Shown here in pieces: positions 38,253 through 48,509 of a stretch of 64,000 nt of DNA. The notes beneath the pieces are model-generated. The model did no database searches, was not told the DNA's origin, and was given only the letters and a program-made list of their open reading frames with translations. How positions within the stretch are numbered: the stretch's first letter is position 1; every line of letters begins with the position of its first letter. Made by a program: the position numbers and the translations under genes. Source of the DNA: Arctopsyche grandis (lineage: Eukaryota > Arthropoda > Insecta > Trichoptera > Hydropsychidae); the NCBI RefSeq assembly GCF_051622035.1, contig NC_135361.1, positions 24,235,205-24,299,204 on the forward strand, given 5' to 3'.

Positions 38253-38430
38253 ATAAAAAATAGACCACTGAACCGATTACGATGGAACTTTCAAGATTTG
38301 TTGAATGCATGTCCGGGAAGATTACTGTGAAAAAAAAACGGGAACGGAGACGGGAAAAACGGGATTGAGTGTCATTGCACGCTATAATTTCAAATGTTTT
38401 CGCGTTTCAAATGTTTTTAACGTCGAGGTT
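38253..38430 (+). mobile_element. Truncated copy of the 17.9-kb Helitron
   Basis: It shares ACTGAACCGATTACGATGG, TGCATGTCCGGGAAGATTAC and TGAGTGTCATTGCA with 17990-18120. The 5' TC end and the 3' hairpin are missing. Confidence 0.8.
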
Positions 38431-38439
38431 ATTTTAATT

Positions 38440-39029
38440 TACGTTATTTTGTATATTTGTCTTTGATAACTCCTTATTTAATTCTTCATTCACCGTCAAA
38501 CACACAATTGTTTCATCTTCATCCGAATCTAAAAGAGTTTCGTCAATACAAGAAGGATATACTCGCTTCATAATAGTTTCACCGTAGGATATACATACAT
38601 TCGCTTTTATTACAACATTTAAAGAATGTTTTGTTCGGTATAAAATTAGAAAACAGTTTCAGGCTTCTTCTTTCTTCAATTTTAATTTTCAATTCTCGGA
38701 ATAATCCTTCGGTATTGAGATTTTCCAAAAATAGAATTACAAGAAAATATTTTGGCCAAACGCACAGAACCATGCTCATAAAACTTCCACGTTCGGGGAA
38801 CGCGCTGTACTTACTGCTAAACAACAAACCTTTGAGAATATTCTACGATTCTTTGTGTATTTGATTTATTATTTCCCTTCGTGCAGTCGTGAAAATGTTG
38901 TATATTTTCAAAAAAAATTTAAATCTAATTCCTGGGATTTAAGATAAGAATTCCCGGGACAAGGGATAACAAAAATTCCGTGAATTCCCGGGAATGTCTG
39001 TCCCGGGTCGACCCGGGTCAGAAACCCTA
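38440..39029 (-). mobile_element. Decayed hAT-like element
   Basis: The minus-strand start at 39029 reads TAGGGTTTCTGACCCGGG, then further CCCGGG-rich sequence, typical of one class of hAT ends. Downstream, the frame at 38579-38827 reads FPERGSFMSM, then FLENLNTEGLF, resembling a broken hAT dimerisation domain. The other end was not found. Confidence 0.4.
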
Positions 39030-39070
39030 GCCATAACCCATGAGACGATATTTCATCGGGTACAACACTA
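39030..39070 (+). mobile_element. Helitron-type 3' end
   Basis: CCCATGAGACGATATTTCAT followed by CGGGTACAACACTAT is nearly the same as the end at 312-346. The start is unknown; the element joins directly to the hAT-like end. Confidence 0.4.
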
Positions 39071-39650
39071 TTATAGTAATAAGAATGCAGTTCAATATAT
39101 GTTTTTTTCTAAGTTGAAAGCAACTGCTGATGACAACCTCCAGTTTGTCCGTGTAAGCTTAAAGATAATATTTGTTATCCGTAAGGGAAAAACGGACCCC
39201 GCCCCACATAAGAGTGTTAAAATGTGTTTGTCAAGTGTCGTTATCGAGGGTAACTACAATTTTCGTCTCCTTAAACGATACCATGTACCGTTCAGGTTCT
39301 AGAGCGTATGGTAGTCCGATATTTGATTTTTATTTACAATGGTCTTTTCGGATGGCACTCTACCCCATGTACATATGTACATATGTATGTAACTATCAAA
39401 TGTTACGCTCGGTTGCCCGGGGGAAATCGTCGTAAACCTTTTGATATCAGCACGTTGACCCAATGGCATTAATAAAATTCGCACATACCCATTTCATTTC
39501 CAATATTTTAGAGTGATTTCTTTTATTGATGATTACATACATACTCATTTTCGAGCTTAATTTCATCAACATGATAAATTTTAAGTGTGTTGTGTAGATT
39601 ATTCTACATTTTTATAACTTTTGGAGAATTTATTCTAAGAAGGAATGTAC
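39071..39650. other. Non-coding DNA
   Basis: Short frames in three phases show no recognisable product. CATATGTACATATGTATG occurs near 39370. Confidence 0.4.
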
Positions 39651-39694
39651 ACATGTAGGCGAAAGGAATAAAATGACGGTGTGGTTTAATGCAT

Positions 39695-39805
39695 GATTAT
39701 TTAATATGACGGTCGGGAAGGAAGTTAAGTGGTAGCTACCAACATAGTCGAATCGGTCTCAACTCACAAGATGGCGACCAAAACTCGACCATATCGTATA
39801 TAAAA
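39695..39805. repeat. Dispersed repeat R-B, copy 1
   Basis: GGTCGGGAAGGAAGTTAAGT is followed by GGTCTCAACTCACAAGATGG and CGACCAAAACTCGACCAT. Four diverged copies exist in the window (also 42980, 43530 and 54810). The segments GGTTCCAGCTCGCAGGATGG and CCGAAACTCGACCAT define the family. It is SINE-sized, but no clear A/B-box pair is present. Confidence 0.7.
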
Positions 39806-40080
39806 ATGGATAAAAACCTGGTGGCAAAATTGATTATTCAATGATAATCAATGGTCGGTGCTACTTTGTAGTATGCGGTCTACCTTAGCATGAGATCTAC
39901 CTTTGAATCGCAGTCTACTATTTTTTTATTTGTATCGAAACAACGACCTGTTTATTATAATTTTTGTTTTTTCCTGCCGCCCCATAATATTGTCGAAGCA
40001 TTTCTATCAAAATATCACCAGAAGCGTAAAAAATACCGACCTTATCAACCTAATCTTATTAAATGAATAGAGCCAACGAT

Positions 40081-40240
40081 AACTTAACCTAACCTAACCT
40101 GACCCTTAAATAAATAGGTGTTGGCTGCTAAGATATCTTTTTTTTTAAGTTTAATTTCATCAATATTTTCACAAAAAAATATATCTTAGCAGCCAACACA
40201 TTTATTTAAGGGTCAGATTTGGTCAGGTTAAGTTAGGGTT
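40081..40240. repeat. Foldback element bearing AACCT (insect telomere-type) repeats
   Basis: The arms CCCTTAAATAAATAGGTGTT...GCTAAGATAT and the reverse complement at 40181-40218 flank a ~40-base loop. The outer parts contain TTAACCTAACCTAACCTGAC on the left and GGTTAAGTTAGGG on the right, similar to the (TTAGG)n telomere unit of insects. There are only about three units per side. Confidence 0.75.
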
Positions 40241-40562
40241 GAAACTATGATTTCAATTGTTGTCAAATGTATGATTATGTACTTGCTACATGGCAGCCCA
40301 AGTGAGCCAAAATCTCAGGGAGAGGAAAAAACTAAATGGTCTAATATTCCCGGTTTGACTTTGAAGAAATCTGGCAACCCTATCTATAATAGATAAAAAA
40401 GAAGTCAGCCTTGTGTACATATGAATAATGGTGTTCTTATTCACTACTAATCTAACAATTACTTTGATGTTAGATCATGATTTTAAACCTGAATTTACAT
40501 ATTGTATATCCAATTTAATAATATTATAATCAAATGAAATACATATTATAATTTAAATTCTT

Positions 40563-40568
40563 TTTATT
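40563..40568 (-). promoter_or_regulatory. Poly(A) signal of the GPKOW gene
   Basis: AATAAA on the minus strand lies about 90 bases after the stop codon at 40658, the expected place for 3' end formation. Confidence 0.55.
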
Positions 40569-40657
40569 ATAAAATTTGATCAAATTTATAAATTAACATT
40601 GATCAAAATCGAAAAATACAAATAATTACTTCAATATAAAATTCTTGCAAATTAACG

Positions 40658-42301
40658 TCAATGTCTCCGATGCTCTTTGGACCGACTTCGGTCCCTCTTC
40701 TTCTTTTTGCCTTTTCTCTTTTTGTCTCTATTGCGTCGTTCAGTTGAAGAGTCAGAGCTGGATTCTGAATTTTTCCGGTGTCTTTCTTCGTGCCTACTTC
40801 TATGTGAAGATTTTGATGATTTATCATCTCGCTCTCTTTCGCTCCTAGACGACGAATGATGACGTGTGATATCGTCCTTTCTACTATGTTTCTGATTTGA
40901 TTCGGAGTGTCTATCATTTGTACTATGCACAGGGTGAGATTTTTCATCTGGTCTACTGGTTTTTAGCGTATTTTCTTTCTTTTTGTACTCTTCATATTTA
41001 GCAGAATCTAGAATATAAATTCAAACAAATTATTATAACCGCTGTATAATTCCACAATAAGGTTATATATTTTGAGCACTTACTTATTACTTTAGAACTT
41101 CTATTATATTCATTTTTAGTGACGGCTTCCACCATAAATTCGCTTAAATTTATATTTAATCCTCCTATTGCAGACTTTACTATAAGTCGACCACTATCTT
41201 CATCAAATCCTGAAATCTAATATGAAAGAAATGTATTAAGTAACTAAATGGATATAAACACATAATGTAAATATGAATAATACAGGACGTGTATTATTTT
41301 ACCTGTCCGTAAGTCCCTGCATGTTTTCCGGCAATCATTTTCACAAAGCTACCTTTGACTATTTTAAGTTCTTCTTGCTCTTCTTTCTTTTCAGATGGCT
41401 TTTCGCCATTTTTTTGTTGAATAGTAACTTTATCTGCTCCTAAACCCATGCCTTTCGGTCTCAATGTTGGCAAAGCAAGACCTACAGCTCTATTATATAA
41501 ATTTTAAATGATTAAATACATATAAAATCAATTACATTGTGTTATAATATACAAAGATAATCATACTTATGTTTTCCCATCCCTTTTCCAGGGGCCCAAC
41601 CCATTCCTCTCAACATCGCCAGACCAAACTGTGCTACTGGTATATTGTCATAATCATGTATGGTCGACTAAAATCCAACAAAATTTGTATTAAAATACAC
41701 AACATCAAATAATTTTCAATAATCAGTTGTAAAAATTAACCTCTTTTTCTCCAGTAAATACAGGAGTCTCAACTGCCGGAATCGTTAAACTATTTTTCAA
41801 CACATCCTGTTTATCATTAGTCGATTTCTTAACATCTTGCATCAACTCTCTGACAGCCCTCTCTTCCAAGCTTTCGTTGGCTGGTGCTGGTATGATCAAT
41901 TTTGGTACAGCGGAAACTTCACTTTCATCATTCGCTTCTCGAGTATCTAATATTCCATTTTCAACTTCTTGGGCTATTCTCATCAACGAGGCGGCCGTCG
42001 TTGTTTTCGATTTGAGGGGAATGACCAACGGTGCCCTCTCTTCAATAATCTCACCTCTAACATTGATAGATACAAATATAAATCAAAACAACAATTTGAG
42101 GTTATAACAAAATTATAAGTTGCAATTTAATTAAAACTTATGTAATCGACAGATAGCAAAAAATTTGGCTCACCCTTTAACTTTGATAGATTTACCTTCC
42201 AAACAGTCAATAAATTGTTTTTTTTCCTCTGGTTTGTCTGTGGCTTTTTTTAACGTTTTGGTAAATCCAAAGGATATTTTCTTAGGCTCTGCAGCCATCA
42301 T
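40658..42301 (-). CDS. GPKOW: G-patch and KOW-domain spliceosome-associated protein
   Basis: The GPKOW family acts in the nucleus with the spliceosome, where the G-patch recruits the helicase DHX16. Six exons read 42301-42174, 42056-41741, 41667-41567, 41489-41303, 41216-41084 and 41007-40658. All introns are GT-AG and the phases give exactly 404 codons plus stop. Exon 1 encodes AAEPKKISFGFTKTLKKA, the family's N-terminal ISFGF motif. Exons 3-4 encode the G-patch (VAQFGLAMLRGMGWAPGKGM then LRPKGMGLGAD, residues about 155-205). Exons 4-5 encode one KOW-type domain (KGSFVKMIAGKHAGTYGQIS, near 230). Exon 6 adds a basic Ser/Arg/Lys tail (RSRHEERHRKN, KKKKRDRSRSK). Vertebrate GPKOW has a second KOW domain; none is visible here. 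The start has tandem ATG codons; the second, at 42298, is equally possible. Confidence 0.93.
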
Positions 42302-42304
42302 GGT

Positions 42305-42960
42305 ATCGTTAAATGGTTACGTTAAAACCTTCACACAACAAGCATTTTGTTACTAACTGTACGATTACAGCAATAGCCTGTGCGTCAAACAACGCTTTGA
42401 CAAACCGGGATTAGAGTATTGGTCGTAACATTTAGGTATATTCCGACCAAAACGTGATTTGTATTCCGTGTGTTAAAATTTTGAAATTCTAGTAAACATT
42501 CACAAATAATTTAATTGTTAGTGAATACAATACGAGCACCATTATAGTAAAAGGATTATACTTGGTTATAAATGGTTTTGTCGGTAAAGTACTGATTTTT
42601 TGGACTTTGGTCTAGTTAGTCATTAAATATAACCGGTAAAATTTATGACTGCAAAATCAAAAATTGTTTATCAAAATATCGCGTACATCAATCCTAATAA
42701 TCTTTGTGTTTTAAATGTAAAGAAAATTTTTCAGCACATTGTATTTCAGTAAATGGATTATTTCTCAAAAAGCGATCTCGCGCAAGTCACTAAAATCTCA
42801 ATCACGGAACATCTGGCACTCGAGTTCTCGTCAGTACAATATTTCGCGATGGAGATGATTAATTTACGTTGTCTTTACCTTGACTAGCCAATTGTTGGCC
42901 AAATTCTTCAGCTATAATAAACCAATCAATTTTATTAATAGACTATAGGCGGCGTTGGAG
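42305..42960. other. GPKOW upstream region
   Basis: This region should hold the GPKOW promoter. No TATA box or clear initiator stands out. There is no gene and no recognised repeat before about 42975. Confidence 0.35.
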
Positions 42961-42974
42961 TGAAACTGTGGAAT

Positions 42975-43092
42975 TAATTTACTATGACGGGCGGGAAGGA
43001 AGTAAAGCAGCTCAACGAACATGCCCGACTCGGTTCCAAATCACAGGATGGTGACCCAAACTTGACTATGTCGCAAGGCCACTACAAAACGA
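42975..43092. repeat. Dispersed repeat R-B, copy 2
   Basis: GACGGGCGGGAAGGAAGTAA, CTCGGTTCCAAATCACAGGA and CCCAAACTTGACTATGTCG align with the other three copies. Confidence 0.7.
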
Positions 43093-43166
43093 ATAAAATA
43101 AGCTACCTCTTAAATATATGTAAGATTTTTGGTAATTTTTGTAGGATTCTTAAATTAAATTAGAAT

Positions 43167-43440
43167 CAGTGCCGGTTTTAAGGGGGGGGGGGGGCTGCGT
43201 CGAGCGGCGCCGAGTATATTGGGGTGCCGCTCCATGCATCGAAGGCGCTTTAAAATTTAAAATTAGAGCGCCAAAGACCCTAAAAAATTAAAAAATAGTG
43301 CCGAAGGCGAAACTTAAATTGATTATTTGAAATTGAAACTTATCTCCGGTCTACAATGTCACGAAATAATTTGTCACAATTTTCTAGGGGCACTTAGAAA
43401 AAATTGCCCGAGGGCGCCATAGAGTGTAAGGCCGGCACTC
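43167..43440. mobile_element. hAT-type MITE (274 bp) with 8-bp target duplication
   Basis: The ends are CAGTGCCGGTTTTAAGG and GTAAGGCCGGCACTC (inverted). The flanks are ATTAGAAT (43159-43166) and ATTAGCAT (43441-43448), matching at 7 of 8 bases. It contains a run of 14 G and blocks of GGCGC-type sequence. It has no coding capacity. Confidence 0.85.
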
Positions 43441-43524
43441 ATTAGCATAGCCAACTACTGTAAAGTTTCCCTAGCTACCAATGCATTCATGGGGCGTAGG
43501 GAAATGAAACGACGGGGTGTTGTA

Positions 43525-43640
43525 CACACCCCGGTTAGGAAAGAAGTAGAGCAGTGGTGAGCACCATGGCCGAGTTGGTTCCAGCTCGCAGGATGGTGAC
43601 CGAAACTCGACCATTTCGTAAAGCCGCTACACATTAATTA
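43525..43640. repeat. Dispersed repeat R-B, copy 3
   Basis: TGGTTCCAGCTCGCAGGATG, TGACCGAAACTCGACCATTT and CGTAAAGCCGCTAC. This is the best-preserved form with copy 4. Confidence 0.75.
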
Positions 43641-43752
43641 ATAATATAATATGTTGTCAGACCAATGAGCGAAGTGAAATATAGAAATGCCTTGTAAAAA
43701 TATGATAAGTGCAGATTTATCTTGAATCTTGAAATAAAAACATGAATTTTAC

Positions 43753-43830
43753 CTCAATTTCTTTAGTATTGTCGTACAGGCTGGAGAGCAGGTTTTGACA
43801 TTTGGGTGCGGTGGCCGCAGTGCGGTTCAT
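43753..43830 (-). CDS. Candidate short first coding exon (unknown product)
   Basis: On the minus strand, ATG opens MNRTAATAPKCQNLLSSLYD and six further residues, ending in GAG before a GTAAAA donor (phase 0). The composition is coding-like and a polypyrimidine/AG lies just upstream (TTTTTCAG). I found no continuing exon between here and GPKOW, and I do not recognise the product. It may equally be chance sequence or a remnant. Confidence 0.25.
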
Positions 43831-44167
43831 AAGAGTACTTACTTTCGACCGCTGAACTTTCGCTGAAAAACCTGAAAAACTGACTGAGACGTCTGCTTTC
43901 TTCAGCAATTGAAATCATTCCACAACACGGCGTAGCTGTACGAACATGAAATTCAACACACAGCGTAATTATTCCAAACTTCTGATTAAATCTAGACATT
44001 ACCCATATCAAAACTGTCAAATGGCAATCAATGATTTTATACTGCACTTATCTTTCGATACTATCAGCTTTATAATTACGTATAAAAAAACCAAGTCACG
44101 TACAACAATTTCACTCATTCAAATGAAATTCATGCGAGCGAATAATTAATGTTTCACACATTTTCAG

Positions 44168-44270
44168 GTGCAAAGTGGAAAAGTGATGAGTGTTCCATCG
44201 AAGATACATACTGATAATAACAAGATTGACTGCACGAAAAGTCGACGGATTGTCTGTGAATTGATGGGAG
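44168..44270 (+). other. PIG-V 5' UTR, probable exon start
   Basis: CACATTTTCAG at 44157-44167 is a good splice acceptor, so the PIG-V transcript may have an untranslated upstream exon. A TGA codon in frame lies seven bases before the ATG at 44271, which fixes that start. An out-of-frame ATG at 44186 could slightly reduce translation. Confidence 0.4.
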
Positions 44271-45884
44271 ATGTTCTCGCCCCGCCAGAAAATAATTTGG
44301 TTTGCATTTGTGACGAGGATCTTCATCATACTATCGCAGACCGTTTTCAACCTACTGATACCGGACCACAACGCTCACGTCTTCATAAGCCCTCAAGATC
44401 CGGACTCGCAGGTGACATGGCTAGACCGCGGCGTCGATTTGTTCCTCGGCGGACTGAAGAGATGGGACGCCCAATACTTTTTACACATCGCTCAATACGG
44501 CTACACCTACGAAAACTGCCTGGCGTTTTTCCCCCTATTCCCGCTCACCGTCAGATACCTGGCATACGCCCTGTCACAAGTGCTCGGCAGCATCCTCAAC
44601 TATCACAGTCTGCTGCTGTTGTCCGGCGCCGCCCTAAACGTCTTCTATTTCATCAAATCGGCAGACGCCCTGCATAAATTGAGTCTGAGAGTTTTAAAGA
44701 GCGAAAGCTACGCCTATAAGGCTTCTATACTATACTGTGTCAATCCTGGAAGTATCTTCTTCACGGCTTATTACTCCGAGAGTCTATTCGCTTGGTTGAC
44801 CTTTCAAGGTATGCTTAGATGCACCGGTCAAGAAACGCTACGTTTCACGAATATAGATATTGTAAGCAGCATTCCGATTAGTTTATCTATTATAACTAGA
44901 TCTAATGGTTTTCTTAATGTAGGTTTCATTGTTTATGCAAGTTTTAAGAACGTAATGGAGAAAACTCTTCCTGAAATAATTCATAGATATCGTACGCTGA
45001 AGTATAAGGTATTGATTCCGTTGCTGTCGTTGCCTCTGATTGCATCGTTGATGGCGCTAGCGTTAACAGTAGCTCTAAGTATTCTACCGTTTATACTCAT
45101 TCAAACGTACAACTATTATAAATTCTGTGTCCATCATGAGCACAACTTGCCGCAGTATTTAGTCGAGGGAGAGTGGGTATTGCCGGGGCAGGCCAAAGGC
45201 GAATGGTGCAACGAGACGTTCCCGATGGCGTACTCGTACGTTCAAAGACACTACTGGAACGTGGGCTTCTTAAACTACTACCAGTGGAAACAAATTCCGA
45301 ATTTCTTATTGGCAGCACCGATTTTAATCATAGTCTTCGTGAACTGCTACAAGTTCATCATGCAAAATATGAGGCACAGCTTGAAGTTAGGCGTCAACGT
45401 AGCTCGGTTTCAACGCACGACTAGTTACGACAGTGCGGCTTCGAAGAGCAAAAAGATCGGCAAGAATTTCAACCACCAATTCCTGTACGACCCCGACATG
45501 TTCGTTTACATAGTTCACGGCTTGTGCTTGGCCGTGTTTTGCATCTTCTTCGTTCACGTGCAAGTGACCACGCGACTCTTGGCGTCGGCTAGTCCCCTTC
45601 TGTACTGGTTCATGGCGACCAAAATCAAAGCGCAACCTTCAAAAATGACTGAACAAAACCATATCAACGAGCACTTTAGAAAAATAGGTACGACGGGACG
45701 CCTCTCCGGAGACTTCTTCACGATAACGAACCTGGAAGGCGTCAACAACATGTACAGCCGGTGGAGAACTTTTATCCTATCGAAGAATATATCCGATAAG
45801 AGTTTCAAACTGATCAAATTGTATTTCCTCGGGTACGTTATCATAGGTACGATATGCTTTTGTAATTTTTATCCTTGGACATAA
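44271..45884 (+). CDS. PIGV: GPI mannosyltransferase 2 (PIG-V family)
   Basis: This is an ER multi-pass membrane enzyme that transfers the second mannose from dolichol-phosphate-mannose to the growing GPI anchor. The 537-codon frame is uninterrupted; the human protein is about 493 residues. A hydrophobic segment at about 8-30 is followed by IPDHNAHVF, and by the family's lumenal loop GGLKRWDAQYFLHIAQYGY (about 60-78) with YENCLAFFPLFPL (80-92). NPGSIFFTAYYSESLFAW lies near 157-174. Later come GEWCNETFPMAYSYVQRHYW and VGFLNYYQWKQIPNFLLAAP, both strongly conserved in PIG-V. Several further hydrophobic stretches follow, the last close to the C-terminus. A hydrophilic insert (about 385-405) accounts for part of the extra length. 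The ATG is fixed by an in-frame stop just upstream. The gene lies divergently from GPKOW with about 2 kb between, filled partly by mobile elements. The Drosophila counterpart is called vegetable, as I recall. Confidence 0.95.
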   Translation: MFSPRQKIIWFAFVTRIFIILSQTVFNLLIPDHNAHVFISPQDPDSQVTWLDRGVDLFLGGLKRWDAQYFLHIAQYGYTYENCLAFFPLFPLTVRYLAYALSQVLGSILNYHSLLLLSGAALNVFYFIKSADALHKLSLRVLKSESYAYKASILYCVNPGSIFFTAYYSESLFAWLTFQGMLRCTGQETLRFTNIDIVSSIPISLSIITRSNGFLNVGFIVYASFKNVMEKTLPEIIHRYRTLKYKVLIPLLSLPLIASLMALALTVALSILPFILIQTYNYYKFCVHHEHNLPQYLVEGEWVLPGQAKGEWCNETFPMAYSYVQRHYWNVGFLNYYQWKQIPNFLLAAPILIIVFVNCYKFIMQNMRHSLKLGVNVARFQRTTSYDSAASKSKKIGKNFNHQFLYDPDMFVYIVHGLCLAVFCIFFVHVQVTTRLLASASPLLYWFMATKIKAQPSKMTEQNHINEHFRKIGTTGRLSGDFFTITNLEGVNNMYSRWRTFILSKNISDKSFKLIKLYFLGYVIIGTICFCNFYPWT

Positions 45885-46090
45885 TTACATTTACTAATTA
45901 GGGAAAAGTCAATTAAATTGATAAACGCCTTAGAATCACTCTAGTTTAGAAATATAATCGATGACGTCATAACGACGGAAGCTTTGTGATTTTAAATAAT
46001 AATTGTTTTAAAAAATCGTACGTAGATAGCACGTCTACAAAAGCCTTATACTTTTTTAGGATCTTAAATCCAAAGTCTTCTCTAGATTAC

Positions 46091-46096
46091 AATAAA
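46091..46096 (+). promoter_or_regulatory. Poly(A) signal candidate of PIG-V
   Basis: AATAAA lies about 205 bases after the PIG-V stop codon and is the first good signal on this strand. Confidence 0.5.
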
Positions 46097-46210
46097 AATT
46101 AACATTTAGTACACTCTAATTTTAGGCTTGCATGAAAATGCTTTGATATATTTCAGTACAAACAAATTTCTAGTCAAACTTTAAAAAAAAAGTGGTGAAT
46201 TTCATCTGAA

Positions 46211-46212
<2 letters not shown>

Positions 46213-46271
<59 letters not shown>

Positions 46272-46285
46272 CATATATATATATA
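46213..46285. repeat. (AT)n microsatellite
   Basis: An AT alternation of about 50 bases followed by CATACATATATATATA. Confidence 0.95.
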
Positions 46286-46289
46286 AAAG

Positions 46290-47930
46290 ATTTTAATTAT
46301 TCTGCAAAAATTAAAATTATTATGCATGAGTTGAGTATATTTATGAATTTTGAACGCTGCTGGCTTAGTACATGTGTAGTTGAACAATGTTATGTCGGGG
46401 GAACAAACTAGGGATGAATTACATAAGGAACGTTGTTATAATTAGAACCGAAGCACTCTGGAATAGGAATGTGATTTGGTTTGGACTTGAATGGTTGTGA
46501 TGGTTAAATTTCGATAGAAACAAAACATAGGTATGTTGAAATGTACTGTTTGTTTAATTCAATAGTCTTCCTGTTAGTTAAGTTAGGTACAATTGATTTA
46601 GATGGAATTCACTATGACTTGTGAACGATTTGTTCAACACATAAAGGGACTCAATATGAAACGATTCATAATCATATTTCACTCGTCATATCATCGGTTT
46701 AGATTTTTAACTATTTTTATTTAGGAAATTTATACATTTTTAATAGTTAAGTATTATCACTCAAATATTCAGAACTTCTTAATAAATTGTTACAATTCAT
46801 ATATTTATAATACAACCTCACAAATAAAGGATTAAAATTGTAAAAGGTCTTAAAAAAAGAATAAAACAATTGAAACTAAAATATTTATGTATTCAATTTA
46901 AATTCATAATTTTCACCAAGACCTTTTAAATTTACAAACCTTCAAATAAATAACTCATTTACTTGCTTAAATTTTAAATGTATTTAAAATATATATATAA
47001 AAAAAATTCAAATAAGTATCACAACAATCACGTTAAAAAATTACTACTTTACTATTTTAAAGGATGAGATTGAAGTTGAATTTATGACTAATATACATTC
47101 TTTATTCAAAAAATTGTTTTTTATTTATTCACCCTTATAATAAAAAAATACAAAAATGTTTTGTACAAACTTCATCGATGACATACATGTGTACATACGA
47201 TGATCTTCGAAAATTAATTTTTGGTATCAATTCAAAAATTATCTCTGACCATAAAAAGGCTAGATAAGGCATTATTATCATATTAATAATACACGAGTAA
47301 TAGAAATGCAGTCGCTGGAGCGGTTCGACTTGTATGACCGCCAGTCATAAATCTCACTACGAAAAAGTATTTACATGTACCTAAGGTACACTATAAACAC
47401 TCCGATGGAGTTTGGTCATGAAATGAGCGAAGACAAAAAAGTGAAAGTGCCAAAATGAATACGCACAAACTCGAAAAAATGTGAATACACGAGTTGATGA
47501 AATCAACATCAGTCCCACAAGAACAGTCACACCAGTAAAACTGGATCAAAATATACAATAGTATACGATTTGAATATCAATATCAAAAGAAAGACCAGCC
47601 GAAGTTTAATGATGTCAATTTGATATCAAACATGTTATCATTACATGTTAATACATTAAGTACCCTATTCGTGCTCAGCACACAAATCAAAATGTGAAAA
47701 ATATTTCAAACATGGTCATTCGACTCGTTTACGAACCACTCGTCTTGCTGATCGGCACGACAATCAGAGGACTACATATATCTATTCTGTTAAAGGTTGG
47801 AACGGATTCAGTAGAGTGTTTCAATCCAAAAAATAAAACGAGAAAACGATTAAGCATTTTTATAACTTCCATGTCTATATGCCAAATGTGGCACTTCTGA
47901 AGAGTTATATCTATTCAGTCGAAGGTTAGA
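46290..47930. other. AT-rich intergenic DNA
   Basis: No gene or recognisable element was found between PIG-V and the tandem repeat at 47.9 kb. Confidence 0.4.
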
Positions 47931-47934
47931 CCGA

Positions 47935-48066
47935 AATACTAAATGTTTTGGACTTAATTCAGTTGAACGATTAAATAAAGCCGCACGTCAAATCCAGTGC
48001 AATACTAAATGTTTTGGACTCAATTCAGTTGAACGATTCAATACAGCCTCACGTGGAATCCAATGA
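47935..48066. repeat. 2 x 66-bp tandem duplication
   Basis: The unit starting AATACTAAATGTTTTGGACT begins at 47935 and again at 48001, with a handful of differences. Confidence 0.9.
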
Positions 48067-48509
48067 GCAAATTATTTATACTGCAGTTTTTGAGAACACT
48101 ACAGTTTTAAAAAATATTTCATTGATCACCATACTTGAAATGGGAACTATTCAGGAGGATCGAAATCGACATCAGTGCAGGAATCTTCCATAGAACAGAC
48201 AAATGGAAAATAATCGGAAAAAGTATCTGAAGTTGCACAATGTCATCGTAACGAAAATTGAGTAACTCTTACTCAACATCCTGGACAGGGCTTACGACCA
48301 CGCAACCTGCCAAAACCTATACGAGGCAAGTCGCTGTAATAAACTGGAGACCGATTGGACAGGAGTCAAAACCAAAGACTGGTCAGACAAGCAAGATGCT
48401 AAAACAAAAAAAAACAACATAAAACCTACTCCAGCTACAATTGCCAGTTTCATATGGTATCAATGCCTTAGCTAGCATTAGATTTACAAAGCTTTTTTCA
48501 AATAAAATA
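48067..48509. other. Region downstream of the MBD gene
   Basis: This should hold the MBD 3' UTR. No AATAAA on the minus strand is visible within 150 bases of the stop. Bases 48260-48410 contain an open plus-strand stretch (ILDRAYDHATCQNL) of unknown origin. Confidence 0.3.

Noticed and set aside
40081-40240. True interstitial telomere
   Set aside because: Only about three AACCT units per side, and they form part of a hairpin element.
44168-44677. 169-codon plus-strand frame overlapping PIG-V
   Set aside because: It is a shadow frame of the PIG-V coding sequence, with no domain and rich in Arg/Pro.
48260-48410. Possible coding fragment (ILDRAYDHATCQNL)
   Set aside because: No family recognised and no continuation; left as part of the MBD downstream region.
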